A stretch of 64,000 bases of DNA. It comes from CALAGB01 sp963789565. Its GTDB lineage: Bacteria; Chloroflexota; Chloroflexia; Thermomicrobiales; Thermomicrobiaceae. Shown piece after piece: positions 45,529-53,953 of this stretch (positions are counted from its first letter, which is position 1; each line of letters begins with the position of its first letter). The position numbers and the translations under genes were made by a program. Below the pieces are notes generated by a model. It was not told where the DNA came from. It ran no database searches and was given only the letters and a program-made list of their open reading frames with translations. The stretch is from contig CAWBKX010000002.1 of NCBI GenBank assembly GCA_963789565.1, positions 1,674,001 through 1,738,000 of the forward strand, written 5' to 3'.

Positions 45529-46206
45529 ATGATGTCCGACACCCTCTCATCACATCTGCTCGCCAGCACACAGGAGATCCGGCAGCGCATCCTTACGCAC
45601 CCCTTCGTGCGCGGCATCGGCGACGGCACGTTGGCGGCAGAGCCGTTCGCATACTACGTCCGCCAGGATTACGTCTACTTGCTCGAATACAGCCGAGTGC
45701 TGGCCCTGGGTGTGGCGGGCGCGCACGACCTCGAGATCATGGAGCTCTTTGCCGAGCTGGTGCATGCCACACTGCATGTCGAGATGGAGCTGCACCGCGG
45801 CTATTGCGAGCGGTTTGGGGTCACGCGCACCGAATTGGAAACCACGCCTGCGTCGCCAGCGACTCACGCCTACACGCGCCACCTACTATCGGTCGCTTAC
45901 GGCGGCACCACAGCAGAGCTGATGGCTGCGCTGCTCCCCTGCCAGTGGGGTTATTGGGAAATCGGGCGTGAACTGGCTGAGGCAGGGTTGCCGTCGCACC
46001 AACCGCTCTATGCCGAGTGGATCGAGATGTATAGCACGGCCGAATACGGCGAGCTGGCTCAGCGCCTGAGAGAAATGTTCGACCGCGTGGCGGCCCGCGC
46101 CTCATCCGACGAGATAGCGCGCATGGCCGACATCTTCCTCGCATCGAGCCGCTACGAGTACGCCTTCTGGGACGCGGCGTGGCGTCAGGAGCAGTGGCCG
46201 GTCTGA
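45529..46206 (+). CDS. tenA: TenA-family protein (aminopyrimidine aminohydrolase/thiaminase II)
   Basis: 225 aa all-helical protein. TenA marks: HPFVRGIGDGTLAAEPFAYYVRQDY, then LVHATLHVEMELHRGYCERFG, the active-site Cys in LLPCQWGYWEIG, and the terminal ASSRYEYAFWDAAW containing the catalytic Glu pair region. It salvages thiamin pyrimidine from degraded thiamin. No thi genes adjoin in the window; the nearby ThDP enzymes (3.5 and 27 kb) would use the product. Confidence 0.9.
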   Translation: MMSDTLSSHLLASTQEIRQRILTHPFVRGIGDGTLAAEPFAYYVRQDYVYLLEYSRVLALGVAGAHDLEIMELFAELVHATLHVEMELHRGYCERFGVTRTELETTPASPATHAYTRHLLSVAYGGTTAELMAALLPCQWGYWEIGRELAEAGLPSHQPLYAEWIEMYSTAEYGELAQRLREMFDRVAARASSDEIARMADIFLASSRYEYAFWDAAWRQEQWPV

Positions 46207-46249
46207 TCGACGTCAACCTGGACCAATTCGCGGAAGAAGAAGTGCAACC

Positions 46250-46525
46250 ATGCCGTTTCGATACCGTCGCCGCATTCGCATCGCCAAGGGCCTCTCGCTG
46301 AATGTAGGCAAGCGGGGCATAAGCTCGGTATCGATCGGCCGGCGTGGGGCGACAATGAACGTGAATCGGAAAGGCACGCGAGAGACGTTCGGCGATCCAG
46401 GGACGGGGATGTCCTATCAGACCAAGCGCCGGTCCGGATGCGGCTGTGGCACAGCTGCGCTCGGGATCGTTGCGGCTGTGATGGCGGCTCGATATATGGG
46501 CTCACACCGTCGATCTCATTCTTGA
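46250..46525 (+). CDS. DUF4236 domain protein
   Basis: 91 aa. Residues 2-57 are a DUF4236 unit: FRYRRRIRIAKGLSLNVGKR, GISSVSIGRRGATMNV and GTRETFGDPGTGMSYQ. A short CGCG-containing hydrophobic tail follows. The domain is frequent in small proteins and as an N-terminal module; its function is unknown. Confidence 0.85.
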   Translation: MPFRYRRRIRIAKGLSLNVGKRGISSVSIGRRGATMNVNRKGTRETFGDPGTGMSYQTKRRSGCGCGTAALGIVAAVMAARYMGSHRRSHS

Positions 46526-46618
46526 AAAATTCGCGATCGCATCTTGGCTAAACCGTTCAGCAAGTTGGACCTATGATGATCGTCATCGAGTACGTCTTGC
46601 GCGGTGGAGGCCAGAACG

Positions 46619-46831
46619 ATGCGTAAGGGGAACCAACCCTCGACATGGGTAAATGACCCTGTGAGTGTCGAGACAATCAAGGAGACGGGGGGCTATTCTG
46701 AGATCAAACCGGTTACGGAGCCCGCTACCCCCTCGTCACGACGCGCCGCCCGACGCCGCGCGGGGTCGGGACTGAGGAAAGGTCTCCTTGAGGGTTTGGT
46801 GGAGGCGATACTGGACTCGCTCCTCGGCTGA
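46619..46831 (+). CDS. Small hypothetical protein
   Basis: 70 aa from ATG 46619 with TGGAGG upstream. A polar N-terminus (STWVNDPVSVETIKETGGYSE) and a basic, then hydrophobic C-terminal helix (RRAARRRAG, LLEGLVEAILDSLLG). No family recognised; coding status is likely but not certain. Confidence 0.45.
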   Translation: MRKGNQPSTWVNDPVSVETIKETGGYSEIKPVTEPATPSSRRAARRRAGSGLRKGLLEGLVEAILDSLLG

Positions 46832-46878
46832 CAGGCGTTCCAGTACCCGCACACGTTGACGCCCGGTCCCTGACTCGC

Positions 46879-48540
46879 TTATTTCGGCACGCCCACCGCC
46901 ATGCCTTCCAGGAACGGGTAGTCGCCGCCGTGGCGGATGCCGTCGTCGTCAACGAAGACTGCCGCCGGCCTCGCGAAAAATCCGCGATAGCCTGCGGCTG
47001 GCCCGCCTGCATTGATGAACTCGTGCACAGCGTCCACTCGATGTCCGAGATCGTGAAGCCCGGCAAGGACGCTGGCGTCGATGCGATCGTCGGCCAGGAT
47101 GAAGTCCTTAGACACGTCGATGCGCGGCGCCGACACGGCTGCCTGCACCGGCATCCCGTAGACGAGTGAGTTAAGCGTCACCTGACTCACCGCATTGCTG
47201 ATCTTGCGCGATCCGGGCGCACCCACCGCCAGCACCGCATGGCCACTCTTGCGTACGATGATCGGCGTCATATTGGCCACAGGACGCTTGCGGGGCGCCA
47301 CACTGTTGGGCGCCCCACTCCCAGGATCGAACCACTGCGCGGCACAATTCATCACCACACCGGTCGTCCCAGCCACGCCCAGGCCCGACCAGCCGCCGAT
47401 CAGTGTGTGCGTCATCGAGACGGTGTTGCCTTCAGCGTCGACCACCGAGATGTGCGTCGTTCCACCGCCGCCTGCTTGACGACCGAGCGGTGGCACGCCG
47501 ACGTCACCGGGCGGAGCCGATTTCATAGCGCGAGACGGATCGATCTGGGCGCGTCGCCGCTCCAAATACGCATCCGAGAGGAGCGCCTCGACCGGCACGT
47601 CGACAAAGTCGGGATCGCCAAAGTACGCATCGCGGTCAGCGAAGGCCAGGCGAAACGCCTCCGCCATGACGTGCAGCGATTCGACCAAGTTGTGCCCCAT
47701 AGCCTTCAGATCGAAGCCCTCGAGCAGCTTCAGCCCCTGAACCGTCATCATGCCGGGACAAGGAAGCGGACCGGTCAAAAGCTCGTAGTCGCCGAACCGT
47801 GCGCTGAGCGCGGGGACGACGGTCGCCTGATACCCAGCCATGTCCTCCATCTCCAGCAAACCGCCATGCGCAGCCACGAAGTCGACGATCTCCCGCGCAA
47901 CGGGCCCCGTGTAGAACGCCTCCGGGCCATGCTCAGCGATGAGCCGCAGCGTGCGGGCCAGATCGGTCTGACGCACGACGTCGACGCCGTGCGCCATACC
48001 GGGATCACCGTTCACCAGAAAAATCTCGGCGGACTTGGGGTTGGCGCGCAACCCCTCCAGCTCTTGAATCAGCCGCAACGCAAGGACCCAGTTGAGGGGC
48101 ATGCCTTTCTCGGCGACCTCGATGGCGGGCGCCATTACCTGCGCCAGCGGCAGACTGCCGAAGCGCTCCAGCGCGGTCGTCAACCCGCCGACCGTGCCCG
48201 GCACCATGGCCGCCAAACCACCCTTGAACGCAATCGATGTTCGGGATCTCAATGCCTCCGGCGTGGCTCTGGCGCCCGCCTGGTTGCTGAAATCGACGAA
48301 CATGGCCAGCCCGTCCGCACCGTGATGGACCAGATAGCCGCTGCCGCCGATGCTGGTGTTGTACGGCTCCATAACGTTCATGACCCACGCCGCCGCCACG
48401 GCCGCATCGACGGCGTTGCCGCCTTGCGCCAGCATGCGAGCCCCTGCCAATGCCGCTTCGTCCTGCTTGGCGACGATCATTCCGCCGTCCGAGCTCGCTC
48501 CGGTCTTGTCCATTACCCAGCGTGACTTCGTGAACGTCAT
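46879..48540 (-). CDS. ggt: Gamma-glutamyltransferase family protein
   Basis: 553 aa, ATG 48540 after AAGGAG. Large-subunit marks: AKQDEAALAGARMLAQGGNAVDAAVAAAW, EPYNTSIGGSGYLVHHG, PGTVGGLTTALERFGSLP. The autocleavage Thr that starts the small subunit is in GGGTTHISVVDAEGN, followed by MTHTLIGGWSG. The family cleaves gamma-glutamyl bonds (glutathione) or acylated amides. No signal peptide is visible, so an intracellular form is likely. Members without export often have other acyl substrates, so the substrate is uncertain. Confidence 0.88.
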   Translation of the reverse strand: MTFTKSRWVMDKTGASSDGGMIVAKQDEAALAGARMLAQGGNAVDAAVAAAWVMNVMEPYNTSIGGSGYLVHHGADGLAMFVDFSNQAGARATPEALRSRTSIAFKGGLAAMVPGTVGGLTTALERFGSLPLAQVMAPAIEVAEKGMPLNWVLALRLIQELEGLRANPKSAEIFLVNGDPGMAHGVDVVRQTDLARTLRLIAEHGPEAFYTGPVAREIVDFVAAHGGLLEMEDMAGYQATVVPALSARFGDYELLTGPLPCPGMMTVQGLKLLEGFDLKAMGHNLVESLHVMAEAFRLAFADRDAYFGDPDFVDVPVEALLSDAYLERRRAQIDPSRAMKSAPPGDVGVPPLGRQAGGGGTTHISVVDAEGNTVSMTHTLIGGWSGLGVAGTTGVVMNCAAQWFDPGSGAPNSVAPRKRPVANMTPIIVRKSGHAVLAVGAPGSRKISNAVSQVTLNSLVYGMPVQAAVSAPRIDVSKDFILADDRIDASVLAGLHDLGHRVDAVHEFINAGGPAAGYRGFFARPAAVFVDDDGIRHGGDYPFLEGMAVGVPK

Positions 48541-48876
48541 GGTGATCAACTCCTTGTGCTCGCGGGCGTTCCCGCTTGAGATTCTCGTCCCAGAACAATG
48601 AAGCGCATGGTCCGGAACGTCAATCCGTCGCCGTGGAACTCAGACCTCTTCCCGCCGAGTCCGAAATCGCACCCCGGATTCGACGCGGGGCCAGGTCCGA
48701 TTCGAGAGCGTGTCGAACGCTTGATTCGCCCGAGAGATCAGTGGATGTCGAAGAATTCGTGCACGGACACCACGGTTGGAATTGACGTGTGAGATTGGGT
48801 TTGGTATGAAGAATGCTCACGAGTCCCCATTCGACGAGGACGAGGAAACTCCGGGGATACCGGGAAAGGAGCACCC

Positions 48877-49116
48877 ATGCGGGACCACCTACGACCACGT
48901 TTTTGGATTGAAAGCGTGATGGCGGCGACGAGCTTCGTCTTTGCCGTGCTGACGCTGGTCTGGAAGGACTGGATCGAGATCGTCTTCCGCATCGATCCAG
49001 ATCGACACAGTGGATCACTCGAGATGTCGATCGCCCTGGCCGCGATCGCCGTCACCATCGCATTCGCCATTCTGGCGCGTGTCGAGTGGCGCCGTCATTC
49101 GACGGCCACAGCCTAA
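48877..49116 (+). CDS. Small two-helix membrane protein
   Basis: 79 aa, good ribosome site (AAAGGAG) before ATG 48877. Helices MAATSFVFAVLTLVWKDWI and MSIALAAIAVTIAFAILARV, with EIVFRIDPDRHSGSLE between. I recall such proteins (FAVLTLVWxDWIE...FGxDPDxGSGxxE) as common in GC-rich bacteria, function unknown. Confidence 0.7.
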   Translation: MRDHLRPRFWIESVMAATSFVFAVLTLVWKDWIEIVFRIDPDRHSGSLEMSIALAAIAVTIAFAILARVEWRRHSTATA

Positions 49117-49278
49117 GGTTCCAATCGCCGGCGACAGTTGAGTCTTCTACGTCGCCGGCGATATCTCTCTTCGCAGCACAAATCTCCCACTTACCAGGTA
49201 GACTGTCGCAATGCTCTTTGATGACCTCGCTGGAGCTATGGCTCGTTCACTCCGTCGAGCTGAAGGGATGCGACCAAC

Positions 49279-49764
49279 ATGCCTGAGACGACCTGCACCG
49301 TCCACAAGCTCATCGCCGACGTGGCCCTCCTGCACGATGACCGGGTCGCCATGGTGCGTTATCCGCGTTCGGGAGACTACGACCATCAGACCGGCTGGTT
49401 CCTGGCGGACGACGAGCTCGCATTTCTCGAGCATCCACAAGACGCGGCAAAACGCATTCTGCATGAGCAGCTGGGCGTGCGAGATCTCGAGCCTCGGCTC
49501 GATCACGTCGAATCATTCCAGGGTAACGACCGGAGCTGGCATCTCGCCTTCCATTTCGTCGCCGACGTGAGCGAGCCTGCCGCGGTCAGCCCAGGCGAGG
49601 GGATCGCATCGCTGCAATGGTTCTCGCTCAGCCAATTGCCGGAGCGCAATGCCGTCGCGCATCATGGCTGGGCATTGGACGTGATCAGTGCCATCACGAC
49701 AAAACGCACGCTCGACGCGACGGTCTTGGAAAGACAACGGGAACGGGTTTCACCGCGTGACTGA
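49279..49764 (+). CDS. Divergent NUDIX hydrolase-like protein
   Basis: 161 aa. NUDIX-like order: strand VALLHDDRVAMVRYP, then a weakened box, DDELAFLEHPQDAAKRILHEQLGV, where the R-E-x-x-E-E core is reduced (KRILHEQLG), and a C-terminal part with GIASLQWFSLSQLPE. Loss of some metal-binding Glu makes hydrolase activity doubtful. Its stop overlaps the GTG start of the next gene. Confidence 0.65.
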   Translation: MPETTCTVHKLIADVALLHDDRVAMVRYPRSGDYDHQTGWFLADDELAFLEHPQDAAKRILHEQLGVRDLEPRLDHVESFQGNDRSWHLAFHFVADVSEPAAVSPGEGIASLQWFSLSQLPERNAVAHHGWALDVISAITTKRTLDATVLERQRERVSPRD

Positions 49765-50404
49765 TGCAACAAATTCACCGACTCGCGTGCTGCTGGTGCG
49801 GCACGGCGAATCGACCTCCAACCGTGAAAAGGTCATCTCGGGCTGGTCGACCGACGTCGTACTGACCGAGCTCGGACGGCTACAGGCAGGCCGCACAGGT
49901 CAAGCGCTCAGCCGCATCGAGTCGATCGACGCCCTCTTCGCCAGCCCACTACCGCGCGCGTGGGAAACGGCGACCATCATCGGCGAGGCCATCGGGTTGA
50001 CTCCAGTCGCGGTCGATGACCTGCGCGAGATCAACGTCGGAACGGCCGTGGGTTCGCCACTCAACGATCTCCGCTCGTTGTTTCCTCAGTTGCTGGATCG
50101 GCACGACAGCAGCCTGCATATCGCATGGCCGGAAGGCGAAAGTCACGCCCAACTGCGCCAGCGAGCTCTGCGTGCCGTTGAGGAGATCGCTGAAGGACAC
50201 GCGGGCAAGACCGTCGTGGCCGTGGCACATGGTGGACCGCTCGCCTGGATCGTCACCATGCTGGCCAGCGGAGACGAGACGACTTACGAGCAATGGCGTC
50301 ACAGCAACTGCGCCATCAGCGAACTCTTGGTCGAGGTCGGCCCGGACGGTCTCGACGCCACGCTAATCCGCTTCAACGATTGCACGCATCTCGTCGAAGA
50401 TTAG
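49757..50404 (+). CDS. Histidine phosphatase family protein (phosphoglycerate mutase-like)
   Basis: 215 aa from GTG 49757, which overlaps the preceding stop (GTGACTGA). Catalytic LVRHGESTSNREKVISGW, the second Arg in SPLPRAWETATI, Glu in LREINVGTAVG, and second His in VVAVAHGGPLAWIV. Broad phosphatase or cofactor-dependent mutase; coupling to the NUDIX-like gene suggests a nucleotide or sugar-phosphate substrate (inference). Confidence 0.88.
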   Translation: MTDATNSPTRVLLVRHGESTSNREKVISGWSTDVVLTELGRLQAGRTGQALSRIESIDALFASPLPRAWETATIIGEAIGLTPVAVDDLREINVGTAVGSPLNDLRSLFPQLLDRHDSSLHIAWPEGESHAQLRQRALRAVEEIAEGHAGKTVVAVAHGGPLAWIVTMLASGDETTYEQWRHSNCAISELLVEVGPDGLDATLIRFNDCTHLVED

Positions 50405-50458
50405 CCAGTTGTCGGGATACCGGACAGTCCCCATGGAAAAGCGAATACTGTAAGAGAA

Positions 50459-50489
50459 TCGGCGCTGGAGTCGAACGACCCAGCGCCGA
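50459..50489. terminator. Bidirectional terminator hairpin
   Basis: Ten-bp stem TCGGCGCTGG/CCAGCGCCGA, 11-nt loop, then GTTTTG a few bases on, between convergent genes. Confidence 0.7.
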
Positions 50490-50513
50490 ATGACGTTTTG
50501 ATTGAGGCGATGT

Positions 50514-51683
50514 TTACACAGTCGTCGCCCCGGATGTATCGATCGTAAGCTGGCTGGCGCCGCCCGAAATCTCGATGTCGTAGCGGTCGGTTGCCCCTTC
50601 GTAGTCAGGACCTTCCCAGCGCATATCGCCGCCAAGAGCGCCGAACTGCTGAGAGTCGAGCCTCACCTGGCTGGCGCCGTTGTGCACGTGGATGCGCGCT
50701 GGAACGCCTTCCGGACGGTGGATCGTCACCTGACTGGCGCCCGCTCCAACGCGTACCGGCACGGTTCCCGACGGACGCGGCAGCGTCACCACTACTTGAC
50801 TCGCGCCGCCCTTCACACCGAGCGACTCGATCTTGACCGTGGTCAGATCGACGCTGACGTGTGACGCACCCGCGCGGATCTCGACCTGCCAGGGGATGGT
50901 GGTGTTGAGCCGCACTTCGCCGGCCGTGCGCATCAGCCAGCCCAGCTGCCAGGGGAGTGAAACGTTGACGCGGATCTCGCCGATGGAGTGCATGCTCCAT
51001 TCGAAGTGGGGCCGGTTGCGGTGTTTGATGGTGACGGTGTTGCCTTGCACGCCGACGTTGGGGGCGGTCCCCTCGAAACGCGCGCGATAGAGATCGACGA
51101 GCGAGGTGTCGCCGCGAATGGCGACGTTCGAGGCTCCAGAAGCGAAGACCAGCCGCGCATCCTTCAGATCGTCGAGGGGCGCGGCAAACTCCCCTTCCCC
51201 CAATCCGCCGTCCGACGAGCGCAGCTTGGCCGTCTCCTCCAGACCCAGTTGGTTCATGCGCGTGGCGAACTCAGTGATGAGCGCCAGTTCTTTGTCAGTG
51301 TAGCGGGAGATCAGACGTGTCGTCGCACGCGAGATTGACTCGAAGAGTGGCGTGATCCGCTCGGTCGCAGTTTCCGGCACCGGCTGCACGATGACGCGGC
51401 GTCGATCGCTGGCGTCCTGCTCGCGTCGCACGTAGCCAGCCCGCTCCAGGCGATCGATCACGCCGGTGATGGCGCCGGTGGTCAGGCCGGTCAACTCGGC
51501 CAGCTGCCCCGCCGTGAGCGCGCCTGTCTCTCCGATGATGCCAAGACACTCCAGGTCGGTCGGATTGAGATCCAAGCGCTCGGCCACTGCCTGGCTGAAC
51601 ATGACCGACTGAGCGCTGATGCGGCGCATCTCCCGATCGAGGGTACGAATGAGAGCGTCGCGATCGGAACTGTCACTTGACAT
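50514..51683 (-). CDS. MarR-family regulator fused to a DUF4097-like beta-solenoid
   Basis: 389 aa. Residues 1-145 are a MarR winged helix: LNPTDLECLGIIGETGALTA, ELTGLTTGAITGVIDRLERA, and the wing EQDASDRRRVIV. Residues about 175-389 are a beta-solenoid with repeated GASxV turns (ASGASNVAIRGD, GASHVSVDL, GGASQVVVTL, GAGASQVTIHR, NGASQVRLDS, GGASQLTID), as in DUF4097/DUF2154 'toast-rack' putative adhesins. No signal or membrane segment is present, so the solenoid is cytosolic, perhaps a ligand or partner sensor. Promoter region is upstream at 51684 onward. Confidence 0.85.
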   Translation of the reverse strand: MSSDSSDRDALIRTLDREMRRISAQSVMFSQAVAERLDLNPTDLECLGIIGETGALTAGQLAELTGLTTGAITGVIDRLERAGYVRREQDASDRRRVIVQPVPETATERITPLFESISRATTRLISRYTDKELALITEFATRMNQLGLEETAKLRSSDGGLGEGEFAAPLDDLKDARLVFASGASNVAIRGDTSLVDLYRARFEGTAPNVGVQGNTVTIKHRNRPHFEWSMHSIGEIRVNVSLPWQLGWLMRTAGEVRLNTTIPWQVEIRAGASHVSVDLTTVKIESLGVKGGASQVVVTLPRPSGTVPVRVGAGASQVTIHRPEGVPARIHVHNGASQVRLDSQQFGALGGDMRWEGPDYEGATDRYDIEISGGASQLTIDTSGATTV

Positions 51684-52609
51684 GGCGTCCTCCAGGATTT
51701 ATCTTAGTTCATGAGATACTTAGTCGTTGTTCTTTTCTAGATCCAAGCATCTCACGGAGACATTGTAGCAGGGCGTGTAACTCGGTGGAAGTGGGCCGTA
51801 GCGGTGACTCGACAGAACACACGACGCAATCAGCGCGGGGACTTCGACGGACTCGATTCTGGGGAAGCCGAGTCATGCGAATTGAGCAACCAATATGCTC
51901 GTCCGAAATCCGCCAGTTCAGGGAGTAACTATTGGAGCCTCTTCGGGTTCTTAACTGAGGGCTGGCGTCGAACACCTGTCGAACGTCCGTCAGCGATGCA
52001 GATAACCAGCCATTCGAGCCGTGACGCTTTCACCAGATGGCCGGAGGAACGGCCGCATGAATGAGACGCATGACGGCGACACGAAAGGCACCGAATTTCC
52101 CATGACCACGGCAGTACAACACCGCTATCGTCGCTTCGAAATGCCATTCCAGGTTCCGCCAGCTGACACCGTCGAGGCCGCGTCGCACGAGGATCGGTGC
52201 CTGACACCCATGACGAGATTCGGTTTCGTGCGGGATGCCACAATGGAGTCCGGCCACTTCGTCCGGCAACCGGTGAAGATCTATCTCGTCCCTCGAAGGA
52301 GACGTGTGCGCTGAGGAGGGATTTGGCCAGCAGGTGCCGGTCGCCATCCCACTCAGCAGGCGGCCACAATGCCCTCAGCAGTGGCCATCCTCGGTCGGCA
52401 GTTGCGCTTGCTTGTCATCCTGATGGTTCTCGCACTCCGGTGAAGGGGGAGTCAGTGGAGGTGTGGCAGGTGAAGGATCTCACTGTACTCGACATACCAA
52501 CCGATTTGATCAACGGAGAGATCCTTCGATTCCGCTGACGTCCTTCTCACTAACTCTCTCCCTCAGGGGAGCGAGGACCATCGCTCAGTAGGTGACCACA
52601 GTGAATATG
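51684..52609. other. Long region with no firm gene
   Basis: About 925 bp between the MarR fusion gene and the insertion element. One weak 85-codon frame (52057-52314) has a ribosome site. Another short frame ends VEVWQVKDLTVLD then PTDLINGEILRFR at 52538 and looks like the remnant of a longer protein. The region is probably decayed by insertion events. Confidence 0.4.
52057..52314 (+). CDS. Doubtful small open reading frame
   Basis: 85 aa from ATG 52057 with GGAGGA 8 nt upstream. Polar, no recognised domain, basic end PRRRRVR. Listed only because of the ribosome site; it may be a fossil. Confidence 0.2.
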   Translation: MNETHDGDTKGTEFPMTTAVQHRYRRFEMPFQVPPADTVEAASHEDRCLTPMTRFGFVRDATMESGHFVRQPVKIYLVPRRRRVR

Positions 52610-53278
52610 TCATGTCGACTCGATCGTAGGTGTGCCCGCGTTCGGATAGAGCGTGGTCATCGTCTGTCGCGCATCGGTGGTGGTGAAGCGCCACTGCACC
52701 GTGGCGTGGTCGGCGTTGCGCCGTGCGGCCCAGGCGTCGACCTCCCCTTGGGTGGTGGCGAGATCTTCCAGATGGCGCCCGAGGCACTGCCGGGCCAAGA
52801 CACTCCACTCGATCTCGATCATTTTGAGCCAACTGCCATGGGTGGGGGTGTAGTGCCACTCCAGCTTGCGGGCGATGCGGCGGGCCTCGGCGGGGGAGAA
52901 GGTGTCATAGAGCACGCCGGGATGGTGGGTGTTGACATTGTCGGCCACCAGCCGGATGCACACGGCGTCCGGGAAGTGCTCGTCGACCACCGTCGTGAGG
53001 AAGGTGGCGAAGTCCTGGGCCGTACGCCGGTCCTGGACGTGGATGGTGCGCCAGCCCGTCTGCGGCTGAAAGGCACCGAAGAGCGTGCAACTCCCCTGGC
53101 GCGTGTACTCATAGTCGTGGCGGGCGATCTGTCCCGGTCGCGCCGGGAGCGGAGCACGGGTCGGAGCGGTCAACGCCAGTGGATACTCGTCGATGCAGAG
53201 GACGGGGCGCTGGGGGTCGAAGGGCTCGGCATAGAGTTCGAGCAGGTCTTCCATGCGGGCCACGAAGAGCGAGCTCAC
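52610..53278 (-). CDS. IS630 transposase, DDE domain (downstream frame)
   Basis: 222 aa. DDE superfamily core: PVLCIDEYPLALTAP (first Asp), CIRLVADNVNTHHPGVL (second Asp), and HYTPTHGSWLKMIEIEWSVL (Glu). The frame continues upstream of its ATG as NELKPWQKQQWCIP, typical IS630 linker sequence, which shows that it is normally made by frameshift from the upstream frame at the A-run near 53322-53328. Confidence 0.88.
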   Translation of the reverse strand: MSSLFVARMEDLLELYAEPFDPQRPVLCIDEYPLALTAPTRAPLPARPGQIARHDYEYTRQGSCTLFGAFQPQTGWRTIHVQDRRTAQDFATFLTTVVDEHFPDAVCIRLVADNVNTHHPGVLYDTFSPAEARRIARKLEWHYTPTHGSWLKMIEIEWSVLARQCLGRHLEDLATTQGEVDAWAARRNADHATVQWRFTTTDARQTMTTLYPNAGTPTIEST

Positions 53279-53781
53279 CGTGGGAATACACCATTGCTGC
53301 TTCTGCCAGGGCTTGAGTTCGTTTTTTTAAGCGTGCGTCGCACGGTCTCGTCGGAGATACTCCCCACCACGGCCAGTTCCACCAGACGATCGGCCAAGAG
53401 TTGCATGGTCCAGGTGGTGCGTCCAGCCGGCGGATCGCTGCAGGCCAGGGCCACGAGACGCGCCTCCTGGGGACCGCTCAGTTTGGCCGCCGCGCCGGGT
53501 CGCGGACGATCGACCAAGGCGGCGGTCACGCCCGCCTCAACCGCGCGTCGCCGCAGCCGAATGACGGTGCGCTCATGGACCCCGACCGCGGTGGCAATCT
53601 CCGGATCCCGCAATCCCCGGTCGGCGAGGAGCAGCACCCGGGCACGCTGGATGGTCCGCACCTTGGCTTCCCCGCGACGCGTCATCGTCGTCAGGTCGCG
53701 TCGTTCCTCCGGCGTCAACTGCACACGATACATGGCTGGCATGGTGCTCCCTCCCATCGACACACACTCGTTGCGCTCCAT
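53275..53781 (-). CDS. IS630 transposase, helix-turn-helix part (upstream frame)
   Basis: 168 aa. DNA-binding region with two HTH units: RVLLLADRGLRDPEIATAVG and HERTVIRLRRRAV, then WTMQLLADRLVELAVVGSIS. It runs RRTLKK into the A-run, after which the reading frame is wrong (TNSSPGRSS). A slip at AAAAAAAC restores NELKPW and yields a full-length transposase. Confidence 0.85.
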   Translation of the reverse strand: MERNECVSMGGSTMPAMYRVQLTPEERRDLTTMTRRGEAKVRTIQRARVLLLADRGLRDPEIATAVGVHERTVIRLRRRAVEAGVTAALVDRPRPGAAAKLSGPQEARLVALACSDPPAGRTTWTMQLLADRLVELAVVGSISDETVRRTLKKTNSSPGRSSNGVFPR

Positions 53782-53953
53782 CCAGCCTACTGGTACTGTG
53801 ACTCTCTGGCAAATCCTCTGTGGCCGACTACTCAGGATGACAAAGGTGCGTTGGTGCCCGGAAAAGATGCCAAGATCACTGTAGTCAATTGCTCAGCGAC
53901 ACTTCGCCGTGCAGCCCGCCATGTTCAGTTGTCCCGGCAGCCCAGCACCCTGG

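Larger units (their letters stand above)
52590..53805 (-). mobile_element. IS630-type insertion sequence
   Basis: Two overlapping frames on the minus strand encode an IS630-family transposase joined by a run of seven A. Boundaries are approximate: CAGTAGGTGACCACAGTG near 52588 and its counterpart with CACAGT and CAGTAGG near 53785-53800 (reverse strand) may be the degenerate ends, but I could not fix terminal repeats or the TA duplication. Confidence 0.75.

Noticed and set aside
47239..48525. 428-codon plus-strand frame opposite gamma-glutamyltransferase
   Set aside because: Antisense shadow of a well-supported gene, typical of GC-rich codon use; Arg/His-rich and without a known domain.
52197..52538. 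113-codon frame next to the insertion element
   Set aside because: Only the last 30 codons look protein-like; no start signal. Treated as a possible gene remnant.
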